Source: Halorubrum sp. CBA1229
GTDB taxonomy: Archaea; Halobacteriota; Halobacteria; Halobacteriales; Haloferacaceae
Assembly: GCF_003721435.2 (NCBI RefSeq)
Contig: NZ_CP054585.1
Location: 124,001 to 188,000, forward strand
Length of the DNA: 64,000 bases
Direction of reading: 5' to 3'
Shown: piece by piece, positions 1 to 8,325 of the stretch
Position numbering within the stretch: the stretch's first letter is position 1
Layout: each line of letters starts with the position of its first letter
The notes under the pieces: generated by a model
The model's input: only the letters and a program-made list of their open reading frames with translations
Databases searched by the model: none
Told to the model about the DNA's origin: nothing
Translations under genes and position numbers: made by a program

Positions 1-146
1 ACAGGGTGCTCGACGCCCGCGACGAGGCCGACCGGGAGGGCCGCGGGGTGTTCAGCGTCGACGGCGAGATGATCGACGCCCCCCTCGTCGCGCAGGCGGA
101 GCGGATCGTCGAGCGGGCCGCGGCGGCCGGGGTCGATCCGCGGTAG
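1..146 (+). CDS. HpcH/HpaI aldolase / citrate lyase beta family protein, C-terminal end only
   Basis: Only the last 47 or so codons lie in the window, in the frame whose first full codon is at base 3, ending at TAG 144-146. The tail contains FSVDGEMIDAPLV followed by an Ala/Glu/Arg-rich helix. This is the usual C-terminus of the CitE-like (malyl-CoA lyase, citramalyl-CoA lyase) family, where a G.(F)..DG.M(V/I)D.P segment follows the barrel. The catalytic part is off the window, so the exact acyl-CoA substrate cannot be judged. The glutamate dehydrogenase gene follows on the same strand about 100 bp later. From memory, this order is common in haloarchaea. Confidence 0.72.
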   Translation, partial: RVLDARDEADREGRGVFSVDGEMIDAPLVAQAERIVERAAAAGVDPR

Positions 147-243
147 CGACCCGCTCGGACTTCCCGCCGCGTGACGCTTCGCTCTCACCCCGCGGCGAGC
201 GGGGTTCGTCACAATTAACAGCCGGCCCTCGGGAGAGTCGGGT

Positions 244-1497
244 ATGGGAGATCAGACCAATCCGTTCGAGAGTCTCCGCGAGCAGATCGACGACGCCGCG
301 GCGCATCTCGACGCAGACGAGGGGGTCCTCACTCGGTTGAAGAACCCCGAGCGAGTGCTCGAGACCAACCTGACGTTCGAGCTCGACGACGGCTCGCTGG
401 AGACGGTCCGCGCGTACCGGTCGCAGTTCAACGGCGACCGCGGCCCGTACAAGGGCGGGATCCGCTATCACCCGGGCGTCACCCGCGACGAGGTGAAGGC
501 GCTGTCGGGCTGGATGGCGTACAAGTGCGCGGTCGTCGACATCCCCTACGGCGGCGGCAAAGGCGGCATCGCGATCGACCCGAGCGACTACTCGGAGAGC
601 GAGCTGGAGCGGCTGACGCGCTCGTTCGCGGCGGAGCTCCGGCCGCTCATCGGCGAGGACCGCGACATCCCGGCGCCGGACGTCAACACCGGCCAGCGGG
701 AGATGAACTGGATCAAAGACACCTACGAGACGCTGGAGAACACGACCGCGCCGGGCGTCATCACCGGCAAGGCGCTCGACTCTGGCGGCAGCGAGGGCCG
801 CGTCGAGGCCACCGGCCGGTCGGTCGCGCTGTCCGCCCGCGAGGCGTTCGACTGGCTCGACCGCGACATCGCCGGCGCGACGGTCGCGGTGCAGGGGTAC
901 GGTAACGCCGGGTCGGTCGCGGCCGCACTCATCGACGACCTCGGCGGGGACGTGGTGGCCGTCTCCGACTCCTCGGGCGGCGTCCACAACCCCGACGGGT
1001 TCGACCCCCGCGCCGTCAAGGCGCACAAGAACGAGACCGGGTCCGTAGTGGGGTACGACGGCGCCGCGTCGGTCACGAACGACGAGCTGCTGACGCTCGA
1101 CGTCGACCTCCTCGTCCCGGCGGCGCTGGAGAACGCGGTCGACGAGACCCTCGCTCGCGACGTCTCCGCGGACGTGATCGTCGAGGCCGCGAACGGTCCG
1201 CTCACCCCCGACGCGGATGACGTGCTCGCCGAGCGCGATGTGACGGTCGTCCCGGACATCCTCGCGAACGCCGGCGGCGTCACCGTCTCCTACTTCGAGT
1301 GGGTCCAGAACCGCCAGCGGTTCGGCTGGACCGAGGAGCGCGTCAACGAGGAGCTCGAACGCGTGATCGTCGACGCCTTCGACCGGCTGGTCGAGAGCCA
1401 CGAGGCGAACGACGTCAAGAACCTCCGAACGGCGGCCTACGTGGTCGCGATCTCACGAATCGTGAACGCGTACGATCAGGCCGGAAACTGGCCCTGA
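244..1497 (+). CDS. gdhB: Glutamate dehydrogenase (Glu/Leu/Phe/Val dehydrogenase family)
   Basis: Cytoplasmic 417-residue enzyme for reversible oxidative deamination of glutamate to 2-oxoglutarate and ammonium, at the carbon/nitrogen junction. The substrate-binding stretch [11 protein letters not shown] lies at residues 67-77. The catalytic lysine is in PYGGGKGG, about K106. The Rossmann-fold glycine motif GYGNAGS is near residue 218. Length and motif order match hexameric archaeal/bacterial GDH. The ATG at 244 gives the full N-terminal helix and is close behind an AATTAAC AT-rich patch near 213-220, which fits a short or absent leader. A second GDH-family gene begins at 63037 in the same window. 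Which of the two is NAD- or NADP-preferring, or biosynthetic, cannot be told from sequence alone. Confidence 0.95.
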   Translation: MGDQTNPFESLREQIDDAAAHLDADEGVLTRLKNPERVLETNLTFELDDGSLETVRAYRSQFNGDRGPYKGGIRYHPGVTRDEVKALSGWMAYKCAVVDIPYGGGKGGIAIDPSDYSESELERLTRSFAAELRPLIGEDRDIPAPDVNTGQREMNWIKDTYETLENTTAPGVITGKALDSGGSEGRVEATGRSVALSAREAFDWLDRDIAGATVAVQGYGNAGSVAAALIDDLGGDVVAVSDSSGGVHNPDGFDPRAVKAHKNETGSVVGYDGAASVTNDELLTLDVDLLVPAALENAVDETLARDVSADVIVEAANGPLTPDADDVLAERDVTVVPDILANAGGVTVSYFEWVQNRQRFGWTEERVNEELERVIVDAFDRLVESHEANDVKNLRTAAYVVAISRIVNAYDQAGNWP

Positions 1498-1516
1498 CTG
1501 GCCGTACGACGGGTCC

Positions 1517-2233
1517 TCACTCCAGCCGCGCGTTCCGGACCTCGACGTGACCGCGGTCGCCCTCCCACACCGGGTCGCACTCGAACTCGATCCGGCAGTC
1601 CATGTGCGGGCCGTCGACGACGTACGTCTCGAACTCGCCGCCCTCGCCCAGCGGGTGGACGCCGTACTCCTCGCGCAGATCGAGCAGCTCCGCCAGCGCG
1701 TCGGCGTCGTAGCGCCGTCCGAGCCACGACTCGTCGAGCCCGTAGGCGGCGACCTGCACGATTCGGATCTCGAAGCCGGCGTCGAACATCGCCTCCGCGA
1801 GCGCGACCGGGTCCTCGCCCCACAGCGGCGCGAACAGGTCGATCCCGAGCCGGTCGCACATCCCTCGGATCCGGCTGGTCTGGTACTCGCTCTCCACCGC
1901 GCCCGCGGTGACGCCCGCGAGGTCGACGCCATCCGCGGCGGCGATCTCCCGGAGCGCGGCCTCCATCGGCTCCAGTTCGGCGTCGCCCTGCGCGCCCGCG
2001 TCGTCGACGTCGTCCGCGCCGAAGTCGTCCGGCGAGACCTCGACGAGGTCGATCCCGACGCTCTCCGCCGCGAGACCGGCGAGCTCCGTCGCCGGCGTGT
2101 GGTACATGTACGAGTCCCCCGCGGGGTGGACGGTCAGGAGCCGCGAGACGTCGAGTCCCTCCTCGAGGGCGCGGTACAGCGCCCACGAGGAGTCCTTCCC
2201 GCCCGAAAAGAGGCTCACCCAGTCGTCGGTCAT
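1517..2233 (-). CDS. dph6: Diphthine--ammonia ligase (Dph6-type ATP pyrophosphatase)
   Basis: 238-residue adenine-nucleotide alpha-hydrolase family protein. It catalyses the last step of diphthamide formation on translation elongation factor aEF2. The PP-loop motif SGGKDS is at residues 10-15, directly after the start. The frame stays open far upstream of 2233, but that extension is Ser/Arg-rich and not family-like, so the ATG at 2233, six residues before the first conserved strand, is the supported start. The mid-protein stretch with SEYQTSRI and the later GLDESWLGRR match the family's conserved C-terminal half. The gene is convergent with glutamate dehydrogenase, with 19 bp between the stops, and divergent from the cystathionine enzyme gene. 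Confidence 0.9.
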   Translation of the reverse strand: MTDDWVSLFSGGKDSSWALYRALEEGLDVSRLLTVHPAGDSYMYHTPATELAGLAAESVGIDLVEVSPDDFGADDVDDAGAQGDAELEPMEAALREIAAADGVDLAGVTAGAVESEYQTSRIRGMCDRLGIDLFAPLWGEDPVALAEAMFDAGFEIRIVQVAAYGLDESWLGRRYDADALAELLDLREEYGVHPLGEGGEFETYVVDGPHMDCRIEFECDPVWEGDRGHVEVRNARLE

Positions 2234-2361
2234 TAGCGGGGAGACGCCCGGAGCGCTTAAATTGTCGACGGTCCGGGTTGACGACCGTCGACTGACGGGC
2301 ACCGGACGCGTCGATTCGTCGATCGAGAGCCGATATCCCCGAGAGTTATCCGGCGAATGGG

Positions 2362-2382
2362 TATTATTAATGAAAAATAATA
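2362..2382. promoter_or_regulatory. AT-rich inverted repeat in the divergent dph6 / cystathionine-enzyme promoter region
   Basis: TATTATT (2362-2368) and AATAATA (2376-2382) form a perfect 7-bp inverted repeat with a 7-nt spacer, inside the most AT-rich stretch of the 181-bp divergent region and about 33 bp before the start at 2415. It may be the TATA element, an operator overlapping it, or both. Confidence 0.45.
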
Positions 2383-2414
2383 AGATATTAGCGACGGTGG
2401 GTTGGAGTCCGCGT

Positions 2415-3656
2415 ATGGAAGACCGATCGGAGCCGACGTTTGACACGCTCACCGTTTCCGAAGGCGAGGAGCCGTTCGGCAACGGCAGCGAGGCGGGCGA
2501 CGTCGTCTCGCCGATTCACCTGGCGTCGACGTTCGCCCTGCCGGGCCTCGATACCGAGATGCGACTGGAGGACGTGGACCCGGCCGCCGGCGAGTTCGTC
2601 TACGGCCGGCTGTCGAACCCGACCCGGCACGCGCTGGAGACGCGACTGGCCGCGCTCGAAGGCGGCGCTCACGGCGCCGCCTTCGCCTCGGGCACCGCGG
2701 CGATTTTCACCACGCTGCTCGCCGGTGTGACTCCCGGCGATCACGTCGTCGCCTTCGAGGACCTGTACGCCGGTACCCGCCGGATGCTCAACGACGTCTT
2801 TCAGACGCGTCTCAACGTCGACGTCACGTACGTCGACGCGACGGACACGGAGAACGTGGCCGCCGCGCTCCGCGAAGAGACCGCCGCCGTCTGGATGGAG
2901 TCGCCGACGAACCCCAAACTCGCGCTGTGTGACATCGCCGGCATCGCCGAACTGGTCGCGGACCGAGACGTGATGTTCGGCGTGGACAACACGTTCGCGA
3001 GCCCGTACTTTCAGCGGCCGCTCGAACTGGGTGCCGACGTCGTCGCGCACAGCACGACGAAGTACCTCAACGGGCATTCCGACGCCATCGCCGGCGCGGT
3101 TGTCACCGACGACGACGCGCTGGCCGAGGAGATTCGGTTCCTACAGCAAGTCGGCGTGGGCGCTGTCAGCGGCCCGTTCGACAGTTACCTCGTGTTACGC
3201 GGCATGAAGACGCTCGCCGCTCGCATGGAGAGACACGAGGCGAACGCGATGGCCGTCGCCGAGTTCCTCGACGAACGGCCGGAGGTGACCGACGTGTACT
3301 ACCCCGGCTTGCCGAACCACCCGGACCACGAGCTCGCCCGTGAACAGATGTCCGGCTTCGGCGGGATCCTCTCGTTCGAACTCGACGGATCCATCGACGA
3401 CGCGAAGCGGTTCGTCGAGGCGTTGACGGAGTTCACCCTCGCGGTCTCGGTCGGTGGCGTCGAGAGTCTGATCGAGCTCCCGGCGGCGATGACTCACGAA
3501 CCGCTCTCACCGGCGGAACGAGAAGCGCTCGGGATTTCGGACACGCTCCTCCGCGTTTCGGTCGGTATCGAAGGGATCGACGACCTGATCGCGGACTTAA
3601 AACGAGGATTCGACGCGACGGGCCGTCGTGCGACCCCGCCGTCGACTGACCACTGA
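2415..3656 (+). CDS. Cystathionine gamma-synthase / gamma-lyase family PLP enzyme
   Basis: 413-residue Cys/Met metabolism PLP-dependent enzyme (trans-sulfuration family), cytoplasmic. The PLP lysine is K216 in STTKYLNGHSD, the family's diagnostic site. The conserved YGRLSNPTR and MESPTNP segments are also present. The C-terminal SVGGVESLIELP is the usual small-domain motif. Family members catalyse cystathionine formation or cleavage, O-acetylhomoserine sulfhydrylation or methionine gamma-elimination, and sequence alone does not settle which. The long upstream open frame is antisense to dph6 and is not coding, so the ATG at 2415 is used. It follows an AT-rich TATA-like block about 35 bp upstream. 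Confidence 0.9.
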   Translation: MEDRSEPTFDTLTVSEGEEPFGNGSEAGDVVSPIHLASTFALPGLDTEMRLEDVDPAAGEFVYGRLSNPTRHALETRLAALEGGAHGAAFASGTAAIFTTLLAGVTPGDHVVAFEDLYAGTRRMLNDVFQTRLNVDVTYVDATDTENVAAALREETAAVWMESPTNPKLALCDIAGIAELVADRDVMFGVDNTFASPYFQRPLELGADVVAHSTTKYLNGHSDAIAGAVVTDDDALAEEIRFLQQVGVGAVSGPFDSYLVLRGMKTLAARMERHEANAMAVAEFLDERPEVTDVYYPGLPNHPDHELAREQMSGFGGILSFELDGSIDDAKRFVEALTEFTLAVSVGGVESLIELPAAMTHEPLSPAEREALGISDTLLRVSVGIEGIDDLIADLKRGFDATGRRATPPSTDH

Positions 3657-3682
3657 CGCCGAGCGAGGTCGTGGCGTCGGGC

Positions 3683-4252
3683 TCAGTCCGAGATGAACTC
3701 GTTGTCGCGCCAGTTGACGCCGCCGTCGCCGTCGCCGGCCCCCTGCGGGCTCTCGACGACCTCGATGCTCGCGGGACGCGGCTCACCCTCGACGATCCGC
3801 GTCGCTTCGAGCTCGTCGTCCTCCTCGGTGATGGCGGTCAGCGTCCCCTTCTCGGAGAGCTGCGCCAGCTCGCGGAGCACGAGGAACATGGGGTACTGGA
3901 GCGCGGAGTTCTGGAGGACGGTCTCGCGGTCGCCCTTGAAGCAGGCGAACTCGACGAGCTCGGAGGGGATCTCCTCCTCCTCGTCGTCCATCCACTGCGG
4001 GCCGCCGGCGCGGGGCGGCTCCTCCTCCCAGACGCGCGTCTCCGTGACTGACGCCTTCAGCTGGGCGGTCGGCGTGTACTTGCTGATCGACTCGTCGTCG
4101 GACAGGGCCTTGATGATGAGGGTGTTGTTTCGACGCGTGATATCGATGTCGTCGATCTCCGGCGGGAGGTCGGGGTCTTCTTCGAAGTACGTCTCCACGT
4201 CTTCGAGTGGCAGTTCGAGCGTCGAATGAAGTCTGAACACGCGGCCTGTCAT
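3683..4252 (-). CDS. Conserved haloarchaeal protein of unknown function (DUF7110-like)
   Basis: 189-residue acidic soluble protein starting MTGRVFRLHSTLELPLEDV. No signal peptide, membrane segment or catalytic motif is visible. The N-terminal half is a predicted alpha/beta domain. It is followed by an acidic Glu/Asp-rich linker after VWEEEPPR and a region resembling a small helical domain (FKGDRETVLQNSALQ...LRELAQLSEKG) that could be a winged-helix fold. I believe this is the haloarchaeal family DUF7110, from memory and unverified. The ATG at 4252 was preferred over an upstream in-frame ATG at 4363 because the extension is low-complexity Ala/Val. A TATA-like ATATAAAC lies about 80 bp upstream, implying a leader of about 50 nt. 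Confidence 0.75.
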   Translation of the reverse strand: MTGRVFRLHSTLELPLEDVETYFEEDPDLPPEIDDIDITRRNNTLIIKALSDDESISKYTPTAQLKASVTETRVWEEEPPRAGGPQWMDDEEEEIPSELVEFACFKGDRETVLQNSALQYPMFLVLRELAQLSEKGTLTAITEEDDELEATRIVEGEPRPASIEVVESPQGAGDGDGGVNWRDNEFISD

Positions 4253-4400
4253 TGTTGATTGGGTGAGATGGGTCGAGACGGTCGGCACGGCGGCAGCGGC
4301 AACGGCTGCACGTGAGTTATCTAGGCACCGTAGGTTTATATGGCCTGCCCTTCGACTCATCAAGTTCGGGCGTCGCTCCGGTCGATAAGGCGACGACGGC

Positions 4401-4745
4401 CTACTCGGCGCCGAGCTCGGCCGCCAGCTCGCCGCGCTCGTCCAGCTCCGCGAGCACGTCGCTGCCGCCGACGAACTCGCCGTCGACGAACGTCTGTGGG
4501 ATGGTCTCCCACCCGCTCTCGGCCTCCAGCGCCTCGCGGTAGTGGTCCAGCGCGGGCAGCACGTCGACAGTCTCGAACTCCTCGACGTGCTTGCCGATCA
4601 GCTCGACGGCGCGCTGCGAGTAGCCGCACTGGGGCATCAGCCGGTTCCCCTTCATGAACAGGACCACGTCGTTGTCGGCGATCGTCTGCTGAACGCGGTT
4701 CTCGATCTCGTCCGGCTCCGCCTCGGATTCGGGCTGGAACGTCAT
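4401..4745 (-). CDS. Monothiol glutaredoxin (Grx4/GrxD-like)
   Basis: 114-residue thioredoxin-fold protein. The active site CGYS, with one cysteine at C40, sits in MKGNRLMPQCGYS. This matches the monothiol glutaredoxin signature in which a KG dipeptide precedes the MPxCGFS loop. The following WETIPQTFVDGEFVGGSD contains the cis-proline and the GG.D glutathione-binding motif. Members bind and transfer 2Fe-2S clusters or act in redox repair. Haloarchaea use gamma-glutamylcysteine rather than glutathione, so that may be the natural ligand (inference). An in-frame ATG upstream at 4844 would add a basic, non-family segment, so the start is 4745. The gene sits between the DUF7110-like gene and gfcR, all on the minus strand. 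Confidence 0.88.
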   Translation of the reverse strand: MTFQPESEAEPDEIENRVQQTIADNDVVLFMKGNRLMPQCGYSQRAVELIGKHVEEFETVDVLPALDHYREALEAESGWETIPQTFVDGEFVGGSDVLAELDERGELAAELGAE

Positions 4746-4856
4746 GGGCGTCGGTACGCGCCGCCGCGGCAAATGGGTTCCGCACGGGACGGCGTCGCTT
4801 CGGCGGCGCGACATCCCGGCGTCGGCGTCGTCAGTGGGACCCACGGGCCGGTCGCC

Positions 4857-5489
4857 CTACTCGTCGCGGTCGACGCGGACGACGTCCACGAGCGAGTACA
4901 CCGGCACGTCGTCGATCTCGTCGTACCCCATCTTGTCAACGAGCACGACGCAGGCGACGGGCTCGCCGCCCTGTTCGCGGATCGCGTTGATCGACTCCCG
5001 CATCGTCGTCCCCGAGGTGATGATGTCGTCGACGACGTAGCAGTCGCGGTCGCGGATCGCCGCGAAGTTGCGCGAGAAGCCGCCGCCGTGCTCGTCGATG
5101 TCGCCCTCCTCCCACTGGTGTTTCGCGGGGGCGTACGTGCCGAGGTCGGTGTCGAGCTTGTTCGCGACCGCGGTGGCGAGCGGCGCGCCGGCCTTCTCGA
5201 TGCCGACGGTGAGGTCCACGTCCTCGCCCTGCTTGGCGAGCAGGTCGGCCATCGCGCTCGCGGCGTATTGGAGCCGCGTCGAGTCGCGTCCCAGCGCCGA
5301 CCAGTCGACGTGGATGTCGGCGGTCGACCCGGTCGCGGTCGCGGTCGCGGCGTCGTTGCCGCCGCCGCGCTCGACGAGCCAGCTCGCGGTCTCCCGGGAG
5401 ACGTTCAGCTCGTCGGCGATCTCGCCCTTCGAGAGCCCCCGCTCCGCCAGCTCCGCCGCGCTGTCTATCAGGTCGTCAACGTTCTTCAT
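4857..5489 (-). CDS. gfcR: GfcR-type transcriptional regulator (HTH plus phosphoribosyltransferase-like domain)
   Basis: 210 residues. The N-terminal helix-turn-helix is at residues 15-42 (GLSKGEIADELNVSRETASWLV). The type I PRTase fold carries the PRPP loop VVDDIITSGTT at 152-162. Such proteins were once annotated as orotate phosphoribosyltransferase PyrE2. In Haloferax volcanii the homologue was shown to be the regulator GfcR, which activates semi-phosphorylative Entner-Doudoroff and lower glycolysis genes (established knowledge). The fused HTH and the neighbour, glucose dehydrogenase, support the regulator reading. The gene overlaps the upstream glucose dehydrogenase by 14 bp and is surely co-transcribed with it. 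The ATG at 5489 places the HTH at the very N-terminus. Confidence 0.9.
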   Translation of the reverse strand: MKNVDDLIDSAAELAERGLSKGEIADELNVSRETASWLVERGGGNDAATATATGSTADIHVDWSALGRDSTRLQYAASAMADLLAKQGEDVDLTVGIEKAGAPLATAVANKLDTDLGTYAPAKHQWEEGDIDEHGGGFSRNFAAIRDRDCYVVDDIITSGTTMRESINAIREQGGEPVACVVLVDKMGYDEIDDVPVYSLVDVVRVDRDE

Positions 5490-6546
5490 ACGAGTCGAAT
5501 TCGACCGCCGTTTTAATAGTCGTGTCGTCATCCGCGAAGGCGGCCTCGAACTCGTCGAGCCCGTACACGCCGGTGACGAGGTCGTCGATGAACCCGTCGG
5601 AGAACCGCGACAGCGAGTCGACCGCGGCCTCGAAGTGCTCGTAGCCGGAGTTGACGCTGCCGACGAGCGCCTTGTTGTGCAGGACGAACTCCCGGTGGAG
5701 GCGGCCGCCGTCGATCTCGAACTCCCAGTCGCCCGGCACGCCGAGCAGGGCACCGACCCCGTTGGGAGCGAGCGCCTCGATGGTCTCGAAGGCGTGGGGC
5801 GCGTAGCCGGTCGCCTCGAAGACGAAGTCCATCGGCTCGTACGCCTCCGGCACCGACGGGACCGGCGTCTCGTTGGAGTTGACGTACGTAGCGCCCAGCG
5901 ACTCGATGATATCGATCGTCGGGTCGGGTCGCTCGCGGCGGCCGAGACAGTAGATCCGGTCGAACTCCTCGTCGAGCGTCGCGACCGTCAGCAGGCCGAG
6001 CGAACCGTTGCCGAGCACCAGCGCGGACTCGGGCTCCCAGTGGAACGCCGACCGGCTGGCGAACGCGTGCTCGATCGCCTTCTCCGCGATGGAGATCGGC
6101 TCGACGAGGAACCCCCACTCGGCGAGGGCGGGCGGGATCTCCACGAGGAACTCAGCCGGGCTGGTGAAGTACTCGGCCATGAAGCCGTGCGCGCCGACGA
6201 TGCCGCGCTCGTGGTACTCGCCGTCCGGCGCCATGTCGGGTTCGCCGCGCGCGAAGTACTCGTTCGCGCCGTTGGGCGGGCGCCGGACCGTCGGCACGAC
6301 CACGTCGCCGACCTCGAAGGGCGTGTCGTTCGGGTCCGCGACGACGCCGACCGCCTCGTGACCCAGCACGAGGTGGTCCTCTCCCTCGGGTGCGCCCCCG
6401 TGCCCGCCGTCGATGACCTCGTGATCCGTTCCGTCGACCCCGACCCGGAGCGTCCGGACGAGCGCCTCCCCGGGCGCCGGCTCCGGTCGCGGCTTCTCCG
6501 TCACGACCGGTTCGTCGGTCCCCTCGTACACGGCGATCGCGTTCAT
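5476..6546 (-). CDS. gdh: Glucose 1-dehydrogenase, zinc-dependent MDR type
   Basis: 356-residue medium-chain dehydrogenase that oxidises beta-D-glucose to gluconolactone, the first step of the haloarchaeal semi-phosphorylative Entner-Doudoroff route. The zinc ligand region shows D38 (VGVDGTDHEV) and H63-E64 (LGHEAVG). An Asp in place of the usual Cys is the hallmark of the Haloferax mediterranei enzyme. The nucleotide-binding motif VLGNGSLG is near residues 184-191. The ATG at 6546 is preceded by a TATA-like AATAAAAG about 37-45 bp upstream. The gene heads a two-gene unit with gfcR, which overlaps it by 14 bp. Confidence 0.94.
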   Translation of the reverse strand: MNAIAVYEGTDEPVVTEKPRPEPAPGEALVRTLRVGVDGTDHEVIDGGHGGAPEGEDHLVLGHEAVGVVADPNDTPFEVGDVVVPTVRRPPNGANEYFARGEPDMAPDGEYHERGIVGAHGFMAEYFTSPAEFLVEIPPALAEWGFLVEPISIAEKAIEHAFASRSAFHWEPESALVLGNGSLGLLTVATLDEEFDRIYCLGRRERPDPTIDIIESLGATYVNSNETPVPSVPEAYEPMDFVFEATGYAPHAFETIEALAPNGVGALLGVPGDWEFEIDGGRLHREFVLHNKALVGSVNSGYEHFEAAVDSLSRFSDGFIDDLVTGVYGLDEFEAAFADDDTTIKTAVEFDSYEER

Positions 6547-6652
6547 ACACGGACCGACGTGGTCAGCCACCAAAAGATTTCTTTTATTCTGAGTAAACAC
6601 TGGAGCCCGCCTGACCGCGGGTTTTTCCTCCTCGTCGCTCGGATGAGCGCCC

Positions 6653-7471
6653 GTGTGCACGCTCACCCTGGCCTGGCGCGCGTTCGGCGACGCGCCGGTC
6701 GCGCTCGCCGCCAACCGCGACGAGGCGCTCGACAGGCGGGCCGACCCGCCGGCCGTCCGCGAGCCCGCCGGCGGCGACGGCGGCCGGTACGTCGCCCCGC
6801 GCGACGCGGAGGCCGGCGGGACGTGGATCGGCCTCTCTGAGGCCGGCGTCGCCGTCGCGGTCACGAACCGCTGGCTGGGCGCCGACCGCGAGGGGGACCG
6901 CTCCAGGGGGCTCCTCGTGCGGGACTGCCTCGAATCGAACTCCGCCGAGGCCGCGGTGCGGAACGTCGAGCGCGACCTCGAGACCCGGTCGTACGACGGA
7001 TTCAACCTCGTGCTCGCGGACGACGCCGCCGCGTTCTGCCTCTCGTACGACGGCGGCCTCGCGGTCACGCGGCTCGATCCCGGCGTCCACGTGATTGGCA
7101 ACGTCGGCGGCGTGGTGAACGGCGGCGAGCGGTTCGCGGTCCCGGACCGCCGGCGGGAGTTCGGCGCGGAGCGCGCCGACAGCGCTCGCCGAATCGCCGC
7201 CGAACTGGTGCCCGAACCCGGGGAGACGAGCGAGGCGTGGCTCGACCGCGCGAGCGGTGTTCTCGCCGACCACGAGTACGGCGCCTGCCTCCACGGCGAC
7301 GGGTTCGGGACGCGGTCGTTCACCCGGATCCGGACGACCGCCGACCCGGAGACCGCTCCCGAGTTCGCGTACGCCGACGGCCCACCGTGCGAGACGCCCG
7401 CGGAGCCGGTGTCGCTGCCGCCGGAGTTCGGCGGCGGAGCGACGGACGCCGAGGACGGGACGAACGAGTGA
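6653..7471 (+). CDS. NRDE-family protein (TANGO2-like)
   Basis: 272-residue cytoplasmic protein with the family's diagnostic N-terminus MCTLTLAWR, the ANRDE motif shortly after, and a GTW..L...G segment. The start is GTG at 6653, because Cys2 immediately after the initiator is invariant in the family and no in-frame ATG lies nearby. The fold is an N-terminal-nucleophile-like alpha-beta-beta-alpha fold, and TANGO2 members have been linked to haem or acyl-lipid handling in other organisms. The function in archaea is unknown. The last residues are acidic, as usual for haloarchaea. The HTH gene follows on the same strand 73 bp later. Confidence 0.85.
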   Translation: MCTLTLAWRAFGDAPVALAANRDEALDRRADPPAVREPAGGDGGRYVAPRDAEAGGTWIGLSEAGVAVAVTNRWLGADREGDRSRGLLVRDCLESNSAEAAVRNVERDLETRSYDGFNLVLADDAAAFCLSYDGGLAVTRLDPGVHVIGNVGGVVNGGERFAVPDRRREFGAERADSARRIAAELVPEPGETSEAWLDRASGVLADHEYGACLHGDGFGTRSFTRIRTTADPETAPEFAYADGPPCETPAEPVSLPPEFGGGATDAEDGTNE

Positions 7472-7544
7472 GCCCGTCGCGCCCGGAGGGGCCGCGACGG
7501 GACGGAAAGCCAGTTTTAAGCGAGTCGCGGGCTGGTGTTCGACC

Positions 7545-7898
7545 ATGAGCGTGTCCGAACTCGAGGCCGAGCTGTCGGAGGACGAGCGCGCCGGCCTCGA
7601 CCTCATCCGCGAGACCGGTGGCATCCACCAGAGCGACTTCTGGAAGGAACTCGACGTCTCCTCGCGCAAGGGGAGCCGCATCGCGGAAGCGTTGGAGGAC
7701 TCGGGGCTCATCCAGCGGTCCGACACCGTCTACGACGGGCACAACACGTACTACTTGGAGCCCGCGCCCCGCGACCTCGACTTCTCGCTGCTGATGGCCG
7801 GCGACATGCTGTCGCCGTTCATCGGCGAGGAGGAGGTCGACGCGCAGGCCGACGCCTTCTCGCAGTGGATGATGAACCTCGCGTACGAGGAGTACTGA
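7545..7898 (+). CDS. Small winged-helix (MarR-like) transcriptional regulator
   Basis: 117-residue acidic protein. Residues 14-65 form a classical winged helix-turn-helix: DLIRETGGIHQSDFWKEL, then SSRKGSRIAEALEDSGLI as recognition helix, then the wing RSDTVYDGHNTYYLEP. The C-terminal half is a short helical tail that probably dimerises. It has no membrane segment or ligand domain. Small haloarchaeal HTH proteins of this type are numerous and mostly uncharacterised. The ATG at 7545 sits behind a TATA-like TTTTAAG at 7515-7521, about 25-30 bp upstream, consistent with leaderless transcription. The longer open frame upstream overlaps the NRDE gene in another frame and is not coding. Confidence 0.8.
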   Translation: MSVSELEAELSEDERAGLDLIRETGGIHQSDFWKELDVSSRKGSRIAEALEDSGLIQRSDTVYDGHNTYYLEPAPRDLDFSLLMAGDMLSPFIGEEEVDAQADAFSQWMMNLAYEEY

Positions 7899-7954
7899 GC
7901 CCCGCAGCGTCGAGACGGTCGCACCGCATCGAGGTCGTCACGCGTCTCGTGCGG

Positions 7955-8224
7955 TCACGCCGTCTCGCCGACCTCGTCTCGGACCGTGACGTAAATGAGT
8001 AGCCCGAGCAGCCCGGGGACGAGCCCGAACAGGAACAGCAGCCCGATACCGACTCCCCACTGCCAGGCCCAGTCGCTCCCGCGGGACTTTGCGTCTCGGT
8101 ACACCCATCGACCGACGAGGCCGAAGGCGAGCAGCAGGATGACGAGGAGGATGAGCAGCTCGGGGCCACCGGGCACCTGTAGCGGTTGGAGGGACACACC
8201 CGAACCGGGGGGCGGTCCGGACAT
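7955..8224 (-). CDS. Small two-transmembrane-segment protein of unknown function
   Basis: 89-residue protein with two hydrophobic helices (about residues 22-40 and 59-79), joined by a short basic loop containing YRDAKSRGSDWAWQW. A charged tail follows. The loop sequence Y.DA..RG.....W recurs in small haloarchaeal membrane proteins whose role is unknown. The ATG at 8224 is chosen. A GTG four codons further upstream (8236) would also be in frame but overlaps the likely TATA/start region. The gene lies between the HTH regulator and the end of the antiporter operon. It is on the operon's strand but separated by about 100 bp, so it may have its own promoter. Confidence 0.62.
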   Translation of the reverse strand: MSGPPPGSGVSLQPLQVPGGPELLILLVILLLAFGLVGRWVYRDAKSRGSDWAWQWGVGIGLLFLFGLVPGLLGLLIYVTVRDEVGETA

Positions 8225-8325
8225 AAATTTTCTCACCCGGATTAAATCGGTCTCAGTGACGACCGATCTCCCTCAGATGGCGTCTGAAAAACGGGAGTTC
8301 AGCGAACCCGATTGGTAAATCCCGC

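Noticed and set aside
52-1401. 449-residue open frame antisense to glutamate dehydrogenase
   Set aside because: Antisense shadow caused by high G+C codon bias; no family-like sequence, Arg/Val-rich.
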